Below, in pieces: positions 37,156 to 49,151 of a stretch of DNA of 64,000 bases (position 1 is the stretch's first letter; the number at the start of each line of letters is the position of its first letter). The stretch lies in NCBI GenBank assembly GCA_034769895.1, contig CM068367.1:316757986-316821985 (forward strand), in the 5' to 3' direction. The notes below the pieces were generated by a model, which worked only from the letters and a program-made list of their open reading frames with translations, searched no databases and was not told where the DNA came from. This stretch comes from Magicicada septendecula. Taxonomy: Eukaryota; Arthropoda; Insecta; Hemiptera; Cicadidae. Position numbers and translations under genes: made by a program.

Positions 37156-37410
37156 CAGGAAGCGATCCCGATTTTATAAACGGGCACACTGGGCATGTGC
37201 CCACGGGCGCAACGTCTGTGCAAGGGAAAATGAGAAAACGTACTAAAAGAGGGTGAAATCTAATAAAAAAAGACCAAAAATGGATGAGGGAAAGCTCAAC
37301 TGTTTGTCATTGCTGTGCGCGTAAAGCAACATTACATTGAAAATGGATTTTACCGATTTAATCGATGATTTAGCTAGAGCCAAGACCAGAAAGAAACCCA
37401 TTTTATAAGG
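37156..37410 (+). mobile_element. Internally deleted hAT remnant with transposase C-terminus
   Basis: CAGGAAGCGATCC and the following GGGCACACTGGGCATGTGCC resemble the 5' terminal region of ZMYM1-type hAT elements. Immediately after comes coding for MDEGKLNCLSLLC, one stop, then MDFTDLIDDLARAKTRKK and a stop at 37405-37407. These are the last residues of that transposase family. The start of the element is therefore joined almost directly to its end, the pattern of an internal deletion. The 3' terminus is not identified. Confidence 0.6.
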
Positions 37411-38705
37411 TATCAAGTTAAAAATATCAAATGATGTGGTGATAAAGGTATGTAAAAAACGTTAAGGTATAAAGGTATGTAATGTGACAAGTTAGAATTG
37501 CCAAATTTTTGAAAAGGGTGGGAGGGAGGTTCGTGACACCGTAAAAATTTGAGTCTATATTCTCACTATCATTACGTGAACAATACAGGTTTATTTTTTA
37601 CGGTTGCCGGTTGCCAGTCCGGGACACGGCGGGTCCATAGGTGGTGGATAATTGAAAGGCTCTCCGAAGGAGGGTTACGGGAGAAATCCCTCCCGAACCA
37701 AAACTGGCATGCCACTGTTGTTATTGTTAAGGGCTGAAAAGTCCTGATGGAGGGGGGGGGCTTGCTCACAAGGTGTCCAAGACTCTGTTGATGACACTGT
37801 TGGGAAGTGATAGATTCTCAAAAATAAAGAGAAGATTCTGAATAATACATATAAAGAAAAAGAGCGCGAGGACCAGAAAATCCTGATGTGGAGAATGTGT
37901 TTTGATGATTATTATCATCCTTCAAGCTTTCCGCATGTGCAATAGTCCTTGGATCGCTTAATGCTTTCGTAAAGCTAGTTTGTCACACTGAAGACGAAGA
38001 GAAGAATGACTGTTATATAAAACAATGATGGCGAAAAAGAGGACCAACCAGAGCTCCAGAAATACGGGTTCCAACGGCGGCTTCATGTGCACCAAATTAT
38101 ATTCAAGACTTGAGATGCCTTGATAAAAGAGAGCACAATGTAAGTTACACTAGTTCCCAAGCACTTGATAAACTTTAGTACTTTACAACCTAGTGCATTA
38201 ACTCCAAAATGCAATTAAAAATGACTAGCTTTTTTACAAATCTGTAAATAATTTGTACTCAATGTAATACATATAAGGAATATTTTTAATAAAATAAACT
38301 GCATTTCTGTTTTTTTTTTTAATTTTCTACATTTGAATTTTTTAACTGGTCCTTTCACCTTTGAATAACCCCAGTTCTATTGTTTTTTGGGTCCACTTGT
38401 TAGAGATTATCTCCAACATATTCTACTGAGCACTATCTACTTACGTTCTTGACACTCTACACATTCCAATCTTTAATAACCTACAAAAATAAGATTCAAA
38501 TATTAAACTTCCTCTTTGCATTCATGTTTTCATTTTACAAACAGGACCTAAAATAGTTTAGCTTTGCCTCTACCATATACAGTGGTGAAAGTAAAATCAT
38601 ACTTTGCAAGATATTACAACTGAAATGTGGATAAATGAGTTACCCGCTTTTTTTCTGTATCGGCCATCTAGGGACCACATGCCAATTTCAATTCTTTACT
38701 CTTTG
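37411..38705. other. Non-coding interval with a small GC-rich palindromic patch
   Basis: 37600-37740 is GC-rich, with near-palindromic words (CTCCGAAGGAGGG and GGGAGAAATCCCTCCC) and open frames on both strands. It may be a repeat fragment, but I do not recognise it. A run of nine G lies at 37752-37760. The rest is AT-rich and featureless. Confidence 0.4.
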
Positions 38706-39450
38706 TTAATTCCTTTTTTTCCAATACTCTTTCATCTTCTCACTGTGTCTCCTCTTCCTGTCTTCAGTCCACACTGAGCCTGGGTTTTTCTTTCTCCTAC
38801 CCTGGACTCCCTCCATTTTTACCCGAAAAACTTCTCCTTCAATTGCTTCTTCTGCGTGTATATTATTTTTTTCTAAATCCTTTTGGACTTCTTTAATCCA
38901 ACTTGATGTTGACTTCTTCCCCCACAGATATTTGAAGATTTGCTTTGTCAACCTATTGTCGTCCGTTCTATATAAATGTCCAAAAAATAATAGTCTTCTT
39001 TTTCTCATTGTTTCTGTTATACTTTCTATACTTTGATATATTTCTTCTTAATTTCCAACCTTCTGAAGTTTTTTCGTGGGCCTAATATTTTCCTAATAAT
39101 TCGTCTTTCCAAAATTTCTAATTTGTCTAAATTATAATTCAATGCTAGACATTCACTTGCATATAGGCATTCTGGCTTCACTACTGTACTGTAATGCCTT
39201 ATTTTCTCATTTTTAGATATATACTTTTTATTATAAATATCTTTAGTTATACCATATTCCCGTTCCATCTTATGAATTCTTTCTTCTATAGCAGATTTTT
39301 CCAAGCCATTCTCTTGAATTATCTCTCCTAAATACTTAAATTTTCGAACATTATTTACCCGCTTTATATGATTTACGAATTATTTCCAGCCACCTTATTT
39401 CTTCTGTTATTTTTAGAATATCTACAATAAATTCTCTGTCAATCAAACAT
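38706..39450 (-). pseudogene. LINE reverse transcriptase C-terminal remnant
   Basis: Minus-strand frames give FKYLGEIIQENGLEKSAI, KIRHYSTVVKPECLYASECL (from the YxxxVxPxLLYGSExW block), LEILERRIIRKILGPRKN, and after a frameshift LLFFGHLYRTDDNRLTKQIF (from GHxxRMxDxRLxKxIF), then a Lys/Arg-rich tail. This order is typical of arthropod non-LTR retrotransposons. The core RT motifs are missing, so it is 5'-truncated and frameshifted. It belongs to a different lineage from the remnant at 10.5-12.8 kb. Confidence 0.85.
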
Positions 39451-41470
39451 AACTCATAAAGAAGTACATGATATGATGGAGTCTAGAATAAAAAGAAATG
39501 TATTGAAGAAGGTCACAAAGAAGGAGAGAATATGTAGCCTACATATATAAGATGAATTGTCTTTCTCCTCCTACCTGCTGAAGCCATTCACTCTAACCAA
39601 ACTTTGTACATTAACAGATCATTCAACCTTTTTAATTTTTGTGTTACTGAAACCTATCCTTTCAACGTAAACATAAACATCAACATATCTTGAAATATTT
39701 ATTATGTTTGAGTTCTAATGTATGTGGATAGGTACACAACAGTTCCTACTTACCACGTTATCATGTTTATAATAAACTAGTGAAACATTCAGGTGGAGTC
39801 TGTGTGTGTGTGTTTTGTTAAATTATTCCTGATAGGTTTCGTGCAATTATGTATATTTCTTACCTCGTACAATTAAAAATACATTTCCATCACTAAACTG
39901 TTTGTCATAATAATAATTAAGTTTTTGTTGTTATTGCCCTCTTCATGCCAGTTTTTCATTTCTCTGGTTTGATGATAGCTCATTTTTGCTTCATAAAAGA
40001 TATCATGTTATTTTTATAGGATACTGCATTACAGTGTTGTTTAATACGTTTTAATATATTTATCAAATCAAAAACACAACAATTATTGTATGCACAAAGT
40101 AATCAGGTATAACCACTTGTTGAACTGGGGTGAAAGCACAGTGGTGTCTTAAACAAAAACATTCAGTGACTCACGGGACTAGTAACACTGCACATACATT
40201 GCCAATGACTCATCCTTGTTTTATTATCTAAATATCACTTTGAGTCATAAGCAAATCATTCTAATTATCAGTCTTCATACTGTAACACTCTTGTCACATT
40301 GTTTGGTTCTTATTGTACATTACAGTAGTAAACTTTTCCTTGTGTGTGTGTGTGTGTGTGTGTTTCCTATTACATGGATGACAGCTTTCAGGTTTCAAAC
40401 ATTAAAATATATACATAGTCTGAGCAAAGAGATTATTTCTAATATACACATATGAAGGAGGAATAACAAACTGATCATCTTGTTATCAGAAGCTTGCAAA
40501 AGATCTGCTGTAACCACTGACGCCTCTGGATGTGTAATGACAAAAATAAATAGTGAACTTAAAAACCAAACCTAAGTGATGACAACTGTAAAAGCGATGG
40601 AAAGTAAAAGCGTTTTTACTGAGGAATGTGTTCTGAAAAAACATTTTACTGAGGACTGGAATTTGTTCTGAGGAAACTGGTTTCAAGTGGAAGAAAATAC
40701 AAAACAATAGAATACTGACTGACACTTTACACACAAGAGAGAAAAGAATTTTATATTGGAAAGCAATAAAATGTTTTAGGGAACAAGATTGGTCAATAAT
40801 TTATTTTGATAAGTCCTTTACATATTTTTTTTCTACGCATATCTCAAGTCCACTGTTCAGACAACTCAAACAGTGATGAATGTGTCAACAATCTTCTGGG
40901 GAGGGAGGAGAGAATAATTCATATTCGAGCAGGTGGTAAAAAAGATTTCACATCTAATGCCTGAACAATGTGGAAAGCAAGCATTCACATTTAGGATTAC
41001 CATAACTATATAAACATGGATATGTTTATGAAATGACAGAAACGTAATATCAAATCTGGAACCAGGAAGAGTACTGGCACTTGATAATGAGGCATACTAT
41101 AATATAAAAATATAAAAAAGCTACTCCAGCAAAGAATAAGAAACAAGAGATGAAAAACTGGTTTTCAAATCATAATAACTTTTTAGTGGTGAAGTGTAAA
41201 AGGTTTGAACAATAATTTCATGCAATTTTTGAATTTCCTGCGCTACAAATGTCCAATCACTGTTTTTATGTGATGTTGGTAATCTCTGTGACAACAGTCA
41301 AAACTTTTAACTCTATTGGATGCACAGTTTAGGTTAACAGCTCACTGTGGAAGCTGTGTTTTGGTATATTAGGTGAATTTTGATTAGCTGCATTCTACAA
41401 TGCAAGATTAAAAATATGGGTTAATTTTGTGTTAAAAATACGAAAAACTGCTACATCTTGGTGAAAGTGT
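39451..41470. other. Non-coding interval with TG tracts
   Basis: Short (TG)n tracts near 39801-39814 and 40341-40362. No gene or element is recognised. Confidence 0.5.
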
Positions 41471-42020
41471 TGCAGAAGGATTCTGGTGAGCCTGCTATGC
41501 AGAAAAAGTAGAAATAGTACAAAAGCTTCAAAGATGACTGTTGTGAATGAGTTGAAGATCATGATAGTCAGATGAAGATCATGGTTTTGTGTTTGTCACT
41601 GTTCATCATTATGTGTAATGGTAAAAAATAGTACTATATGGATATCTTGTGCCAGCTGTGTGAAACCAGCCATAGAAAATGGCCAGATTTATGAAAACTG
41701 CACACTGACAAATCATGAGGAAGGACGCATACCACTTCTTGTTCAAGAACTTAAGGCATAAAAACACTGTAATGATGACATTACAAGGACCAAATTTGGC
41801 AGATTTGTCCCAATGCGATCTTTCCTTTTCCCAGTAATGAAATGAAAAGTAACATATCAGGGCAATGTTTCACAACTGTTGAGATGTAAAACAAACACTG
41901 CTAAGCAAGCTAAAGGCTATACCCAAAAAAAGCATTTGAGAAATATTTTGAAGACTAGAAGAAAAAAAAAAATCATGTTATATACAACCGGGACTACTTT
42001 GAAGAGACAATATAAATAAA
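41471..42020 (+). pseudogene. Mariner transposase pseudogene
   Basis: Plus-strand frames, heavily broken, show the order of a mariner second half. LADLSQCDLSFSQ at about 41795-41835 corresponds to SPDLAPCDFFLFPK. LLSKLKAIPKKS near 41900 corresponds to xELKAIPKExF. A terminal Gly-Asp-Tyr-Phe-type region lies near 41990. Multiple stops are present, so it is inactive. N-terminal motifs are too decayed to call with confidence. Confidence 0.6.
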
Positions 42021-42359
42021 GATGGGAGGGGGGTAGATGGAATCCAGGCACAATTTTTCGAATGAACAAAAATCACATGAACATTTTGATCAACCTCATA
42101 CATTCTAAAACTGCACAACAACAGAATCTTCTTGACTTCTGTTGTCTGTGTCTCATTAAAGTTTGTTGTTAGTGATTCAAATGGTGCAGTGGTTCCACTG
42201 TACAACACGACAATCTTAGTTACCAACCTAACTTAGTAACAATATTATAATAGAGACTGCAAAGATCATTTTCAACATCTGCATCCACTACATAAAAATC
42301 ACCATCAATTTTATACAGTGTGTGACTATCCAATTGCTGCAGCAAAGAATGCTTTTTAA

Positions 42360-43560
42360 GGCCTAGTATTCATTTACGAGCATCTGCTTACAAGCAAATG
42401 AACAACAGCACGTTGGCTGCCTGTCAGGTGCACGTGAGCTGCTTATGGGTGTGGCAGTGAGCTACTGACGAGTAGAATGTCACAAGCAGTTCCTTTCTGG
42501 CTGGAATGGAAAATAACAACATTTGCTTGTAAATGAGTACACTTAGAAGAGCAGATGTGCATGCTATCAGACAAGCTTGCACATCTACTGTAGGAGCAGT
42601 AGTCCTCGAAGGGAAATATCATAAATACATTTTTCACATTAACAAATTTTGTTATTATTGTCAACCTTTTATTATGAGTTATTAAGTAATTTAGAACACA
42701 AGTTATCTTCCATTTTCATTGTATACAATGGATTGTCGGTTTTATTTTATACGTTAACCTTAAGTTTTACTGCTATTAAAAGTCGTTGTTATTAAATATA
42801 GTTGTATATGTAGAGCTGTGTACTGTTTTTCATAATTAAAAATTATTCACACTGAAAATGGCATTTAACTAGGCTCTCACAATACTATAGCTTATATTTT
42901 TAGGATAAGGTAATTTTTCTTATCTTTACCTACCCTCTGAGTGCAACTACAATGGCTGCAGGATACAATAGGCACAACTGGTGCAATTAAGATGACATGC
43001 TTCAAAATTTTCAACATATACTGAAGGCTACTATACACATCTCCTGACGCTAAAAATCTAACGGCAATAGCAAGCCATATTGTCGGCGATATTGACCTCC
43101 AACATTTACAGCCCTTTTGGCTATATGTGGTCAAACAGCAGTTCTTCGAAGTCTGAAACTGTCATTCTAAAAAAATGTCTAAAACCGGCTACATCCTCAA
43201 ACAAAAGTTCTTTACACAAATTCTCCACATAAGTACAATTATTATTAAACTGTCTAGCCCAAAACCTTTTAGGTTGTTTGTGATTTGCCTGAATAATTAT
43301 GTACGCCACACACATTTCAGCGAGAGCCACATGACACATGATAGGTCTAGATTAAACTCTGTTAGGACGTTACTGTTTCACTAGCTACTACAAATTCATA
43401 CTAAGTGATGAGAATGTGATGTGAGACAGCAGCCTCTAGCAAAGTGCACGTCAAAGTCTAGACGTGTAGCAGATGCATGTGGCAAGCAGAGTTGCTTGTG
43501 ACAAGTGCTTGCCCATAAGCTATTGCTCGCAAACAGATCTTCGTAAATGAATTCTAGGCC
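42360..43560 (-). mobile_element. PIF/Harbinger deletion derivative
   Basis: Left end GGCCTAGTATTCATTTACGA; right end, reverse-complemented, GGCCTAGAATTCATTTACGA. These are inverted termini of at least 20 bases with one mismatch. TAA precedes the left end and TAC follows the right, a near match to the 3-bp target duplication of this superfamily. The inside keeps only the first part of a HARBI1-like nuclease gene on the minus strand, so it is a 1201-bp internally deleted copy. Confidence 0.8.
42930..43339 (-). pseudogene. HARBI1-like nuclease, N-terminal remnant
   Basis: Minus strand: KRFWARQFNNNCTYVENL, then FEDVAGFRHFFRMTVSDFEE (the FRMS-xxFExLL block of Harbinger nucleases). After a frameshift near 43120 comes WLAIAVRFLASGDVYSSLQY (from RLAxTLRFLATGxSYxSLQY). 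The DDE catalytic core that should follow is absent. Non-functional. Confidence 0.82.
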
Positions 43561-44760
43561 TACAAGACTTTATTATAAATTAATAAATCTTTATATATAC
43601 AGAATTCCTTAATATAAACTTTACATGCTTCACTTTTAAGCATTCATCATAGCTGAATTAAATGATACTGCAGATATAGCAGCTGTATTTTCCACTCTAG
43701 TAGAAAACAATGGCTATTATTCAACTCTCTGGTAAAGCAGGAATAAAAAACATGAAACGTTTATAGAAAAAAAGTGAGGATATCACTAAGCTAATTTTCT
43801 ATATAATCACTTTTCCACTGAAGATACTACTGTGGCATGACTTTTCCTAGGCCTACAGTAAAAGCCTGTTGTGTAGTAGCTTACTCAGTCAACTGTTCAC
43901 TTTGGCCTTCGACTCCTCATTACTTGTAAACCACTTGTTTCATTCAGGTAAAGTAAATGGAGAACACTTGGTACTAAATCCTGGCTGTACAGCATATTTG
44001 AAAGTCTCGTGGAGATTCTGTGTTTGTACTGCAGCATGTGTGTGGTAATGTGAAGAACACCAATATTCGATGACATTATTCTTCTTTTCTTGTTCTGATC
44101 TTATTTATAGCCACTGAAAAGTTTATTCAACATGTTTAAATTTTGGTTGTACATATTATTAAATCCAATTAATATAAACCTTTACAGTCCCAAAAGACAG
44201 TCCTCTACATTTTGGTTATGTTGCAACAAAACTTAACATTTTGCTCATTCATTCAGACTTGTGGTTATCAGTGACCATCTTCAGTACCTAAAACTTACAA
44301 ATTTTGCTGTAGCCATCCTTCATGGTTACAACAAAACTGAAAGCTAAATTTGAAATTTAAAGAAAGCCACCAGGCTACTCAGAAGTTGTGAATCTTCACC
44401 TTTCATAAACCACTTCATTCAATTTTTCAACAATGTCTTCTGTTTTTCAACTTCTTCCTTTACATCATGGATGTCAGTTCATATCTCACATACAGTTGTT
44501 GATCTTAAGATTGTGCCGTACACATTATTTATTCATCAACGAATTGCTGCTGGTGATCCACATCAGTGAGAAGAAAGCAACCTACAGTGCGCAGATCATA
44601 CTTGATAGGAGTTTTTATTATGTTTGACACACTTGCTGCTTAACAATGGCCAACAGGACAACATTTACCTAGTGATGTGTTGTGAAGGAACATCCATGCA
44701 AAGCACTGTATTATCTATATACTGGTACTACAATGAGTTTCATGCAGTAGCTTCTCAGAG
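43561..44760. other. Non-coding interval, nothing recognised
   Basis: AT-rich sequence without supportable genes. Open frames are short and motif-free. Confidence 0.4.
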
Positions 44761-44977
44761 GTTGAAAAGAAAAAATGTTCCTCATATATGAAAGGATTCA
44801 AATACTGGAAAAGATTCGATACACAATTATATAGTATATAAAAGGTTTCAATTGAAACACTTTCATGATATTGACTGTGAATACAGGATTGTGATATTGA
44901 CTGTGGTGACCTTTGAAATAACCAATAACAAAGTACAAAAAACATATCTTTGGTTTTTTAAGTTTGGTGCAAAAATT
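44761..44977 (+). repeat. About 210-bp direct duplication, copy 1
   Basis: Shares long blocks with 45811-46021, including GATACACAATTATATAGTAT, a GATATTGACTGTG motif and AAAACATATCTTTG. Differences are scattered, with small indels. Family unknown. Confidence 0.85.
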
Positions 44978-45810
44978 TAGTTTACCTACATGTACTGAAT
45001 TTAATTCCTTTTGTTTGTGACCTTCATTAATTATGAGAAGTACGACAGTTGATGCAACTGAACATTAAGCAATGCTGGAGGAACTTGATTGCACACAAAT
45101 AGACTGATTATAACTGATAAACTACATATATAAACATGTCAAAACACCAATTACAATATTTGAATATACCAAAAGGATCCTAATTGGCATAAGAATTAGG
45201 TCAAAACAGACTATCCCTAAAATTACTTCAGTTCTTTTGGAGTCTTTTAAATAGTAGACTGCTCAAACAAATGAATTAATATTATTATTACAAAAATTCA
45301 ATCACTTAAAATGGGGTGATTACGTTAATTTCTTTGTTTGCTGACAAGAGAATGTTCATATATGAAGGAATAAAATAAAATGTCTAAAAAGGTAAGACTA
45401 GGAGCTCTTTCTCACACCAGATTGTGAACAAAATGCAGAGAGCAGCTACAATGCTACAACTACAACTAATATCTTGAGGCTTGCTTGCTTATAGTTGAAC
45501 TTGGACGAATGTGGCACAGGGGTGAAGACATTAAGAGAAACTGGGAAACTCATAAAAAACATCCAAACCACACCACTTTCATTACAAAAAATAAAGGATA
45601 TGTTGCTAAATGTTAAGAGAAGGCAACAATACGCCAATTAAACATACGTATAGAAAAGCATATACTAACACTTTTATACTTTAGTAAGAATACATATACT
45701 TATTGAGATATACACTTGCTTTTATTTCTGTAAATCTGTTAGACTAGTATCAATCAATCAATTTTCCTATTGAGATGAAGGGGAACAAACTGCAGAGAGG
45801 ATGATGCATT
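44978..45810. other. Spacer between duplicated blocks
   Basis: AT-rich. No gene or element is recognised. Confidence 0.4.
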
Positions 45811-46021
45811 GTTGAAATGTCCCTCATATATAAAAGGATTCATATACTGGAAAAGATTTGATACACAATTATATAGTATATAAAATGTTTCACTTGAAAC
45901 GGGTTTTGATAGTTATGATATTGACTGTGATATTGTGATATGGACTGTATGGTGTCCTTTGAAATAGCCAATAACACAGTAGGAAAAACATATCTTTGTT
46001 TCTTAAGTTTGGTGCAAAATA
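45811..46021 (+). repeat. About 210-bp direct duplication, copy 2
   Basis: Same orientation as 44761-44977, about 1 kb downstream, and ending about 145 bases before the gypsy LTR. It carries an extra internal GATATTG repeat relative to copy 1. Confidence 0.85.
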
Positions 46022-46166
46022 ATAGTGTATAGTCATGTTGTATTATGAAACCATGAATATCTTATCAACTGATAAAAAATATAGTACACGTCAAGGCTTA
46101 TTTATTACGACTGATTGTCTTATGACCTGTAAAATCCTTCTTCATGTGAGAATCGGCACAAAACAT

Positions 46167-47279
46167 TGTAACGGGACAATTAAGCCCACCTAAGAATATT
46201 TTGGGGAAACATAAACATAAATAAATTACAATGGTAAATTTTATTTGGGAACAATAAACGTAGTATGCCATGTGAGCGAAGTAGTGTCAAGGTCAACATC
46301 AGGACGCAAGGAAAGCAGTTATATTTAGCAGTACGAACTTTGACCTATGTAATCAGAAGTCACGCCAGATGACGTCTGATCCGATCCCAGCTATACCTCA
46401 CTGCTGGAATGTCGATTCAAATTAATAATCCCGTCAAAACTGGCTTCAAAACTCAAAAGAACAAAAGATTGAAATCACGTGACTCCCCCGCTTCTTCAGA
46501 AATTGAGACAGTAAATTCCGCCCAGTCTGCAATAACAACTCATTCTGTACAACCGCAAAGTTCCGGAACAAAATTACGGGCACGCCCAAAACACCAAAAG
46601 GTGTAAAAATGTGATTTTAAAACCAAAAGAATAATTTGAGTAATAATGTAACTCGACAGTGATTAATTTAACATGATATGACAGTTTCGGCGGTATAAAA
46701 CAAATTGTGAGAAGAAAGTGCGGAGTAAAAAGTTACGCGAGGAGGCTGGACTATGGATATACCATGATCAGCTAAGTAACAGATGGGGAAATTAAAACAG
46801 ATTCATTCAAAATTAATATACATGTGAGCTCACTAAGGGGGTTTTAAAGAAAATATGTAAGTTATGAAAGCATGTTTGAGTGTGAGTGAAGCGCTGGTAT
46901 GTGTCAATAATAAATTTGATTGGAGTTTTAAAGATCTTGTTATTTTACTTGGAATGTAGATAAAATATAAGAAAATTAAATGTATAAGTAATTATTGTTC
47001 ATTAACAAGTTTTGTCTGAAATGATTTTCTTTAGAATATGTTAACGGGGGTAATAGAGAGAAGAGAATTAATTCTATTTAAAAATTAAGAATTATTTAGA
47101 TTGAAAGGGTCTGAGTAAAAGAAATATGGAAAATAATAAAGGATCAATAAAATTTAATCCTTAGTAAACTAATAAATGATTTGGTTATTTCAACAACCAT
47201 TATCTGTTCTCCCAAATACGCCCAAACGAATAATGGACCGAGTAAGTATTTGATTTGCAGAAATTTGCAACAATGTAAG
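46167..47279 (+). mobile_element. 5' LTR of the gypsy element
   Basis: Starts TGTAACGGGACAATTAAG like the LTR at 3830. The 3' boundary is placed before TGGCGTCTGAAATGGG (about 47280), which sits at the expected primer-binding site. An open frame at 46409-46606 inside it is probably chance. No TATA box or polyadenylation site can be called with confidence. Confidence 0.65.
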
Positions 47280-47579
47280 ATGGCGTCTGAAATGGGAAAG
47301 TAAACAAACAGGTAAAGTGAAAGTGTACAGAATCAAGTAAATTAAAGTTAATAATAGAAATTAATATTACAATGGCACTCAAACAGTGGACACAGTGCAT
47401 AAATAAAATTTATGATGCAAGTGTGGGCCTATTTTGTGGACAAAATGGTTGTTTGAGATAAATCAAGGAAATATAGTTAAATGTAAGTATGAAGGTTATG
47501 TAGCAATATAAAGTGCGGGGGAGGTTATTATTTGTTCATATTTATATTATAAGTAATGATTAAGTATTAAGTGATTAAA

Positions 47580-49151
47580 ATGGCAGATAACGAAAGTAGT
47601 TTTACCGAATCAATAATAATGAGTAATGTAGAAGCGGAGTCTACTCCAACGAGAACTAGAGTAAGAGAGTTGTCGATGGATGATATATTTAACCTTATGC
47701 AAACAATGTCGGAAAATATGAATAGTAATTTTAATAAACAAACTAATGATTTTAATGAAAAGTTTAAAGAACAAGATGTTAAAAGCGAAAGTAGACTGAA
47801 TGAAATAAATAGTCGTTTTGATGAAGTAAACACTAAAATAAATGAACAAAATAATGAGATAAAGAATAATTTTAGTGAAAAGTTGAATGAGATTATAGAC
47901 GAAATAAAACAACAGAAATTTGAAATCAATAAGCATATTCACGAAATTAATACACGTTGTGATAATATTAAAGAGCAAATATTAGAATCAGTAAACCATA
48001 AGTTTGATGAACAAATAAGTGAAATAACAGAAAATCTAGAAAGTAAAATAAACAGTGTAAACGAACAAATGACAGATCAAATTAAAATAGAAGTTAAAGA
48101 ACAGTGTGTAGAGATAGAAAGTAAATGTACAAGTAAGATTAAAGAAAGTAATGATGACATTAAAAATAAAATAATGGAGGTAGAAAATGTATGTAAACAA
48201 TCAATACAAGAGAGTGTGGGGGTTATGAATAAATATAACCTTCAATACGAAAATAATTATGATGACAAACTTAGAGTAACAGAACAAGATATTGTAGAAA
48301 TTAAATATGAATTACATGTGGCAGTGAGCCAAAATTTAAATAATGTTGCGGAGTGAATATTATATACTCGTGAGGCAAAAGATGATATTGAACTTGAACA
48401 ATTTTGTTGTGATAACCGGAGAGTACACCCGGTGCAGTTCCTGAATAGGGTAAGGGAATTTAACCGGTTCAATAACAGTAGTTGGGAGGTACAATTGTTA
48501 AAGATTTTAAAGTGTTTTAAGGGAAGTTCTGAGATATGGGCTGAAGTACACAGAACAGAGTGGGGTAGCTATGAAAATTTCGAGATAGCATTCCGAAATA
48601 AATATTGGTCTGAAGAAGATCAGGAAGTATTACGCAGTAAAATCATGGGAACCGGGAACTTTGGGGGACACAATAACAACATAACAATGTACGTAATGAA
48701 GATATTTAACGAGGCGAAATACTTAGAACCGCCATTGCCGTTTTGATCGTTCGTCAGGAATGTCAGTAAACACCTGCCCAGGGAGGTACAAATTACGTTA
48801 ATGACGAGAGCGGTAGCAGATATAAATGAATTAGAGAATATATTAGACGTATTTCAAAGCATTAGGGACCGTGAAATAGATAGGCGTCCCAACCAACCAG
48901 GTACGAATAATAGCAGGAATTATACGCTACAGAGGGGTCACAACAGGGACATGCGTACAGTAAACGAGAGAATCATAGTCGTGATGGGGGGGGTGGAAAT
49001 GTACGGGATGCTCTGGAGAGAATTACGCCGGCAGGAATTTTTGTTTCAGATGCAGGAAACCAAGGCCGAATCAACGGAGCGGAACAACGTCGTCGCAGAA
49101 CAATGTACAACAGCGAGCCGGAGACGATCGCGGTGGAGTATCAAGGAGTAG
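47580..49151 (+). pseudogene. Gag polyprotein with long N-terminal coiled coil
   Basis: ATG at 47580 (MADNESS) gives one frame that stays open to TAG 49149-49151 except for TGA at 48354 and 48744. Residues 1-45 are low-complexity. About residues 45-240 are a charged, heptad-like coiled coil with repeated Asn-Glu-x-x-Asn/Lys spacing (FNEKFKEQDVKSESRLNEIN). The stretch after the first TGA reads FLNRVREFNRFNNSSWEVQL and EIWAEVHRTEWGSYENFEIA, a capsid-like retrotransposon Gag region. A Cys-rich FCFRCRKP stretch at about 49035 lies in another frame after a run of eight G near 48986 and lacks the usual His, so the zinc knuckle is degraded. Confidence 0.8.

Noticed and set aside
36951-37256. Overlapping short frames on both strands near 37 kb
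   Set aside because: They show no domain. The plus-strand end overlaps the hAT terminal region, which explains the sequence better.
44401-44640. Possible transposase-like N-terminus on the minus strand
   Set aside because: The similarity to mariner helix-turn-helix sequence was too weak and the frame too broken to support a call.
46409-46606. 65-codon open frame in the 5' LTR
   Set aside because: It lies inside the LTR, is not seen in the other two LTRs, and has no motif.
47567-47978. Minus-strand hydrophobic open frames suggesting membrane proteins
   Set aside because: They are antisense shadows of the Gag coiled coil, whose AT-rich codons read as Ile/Phe/Leu in reverse.
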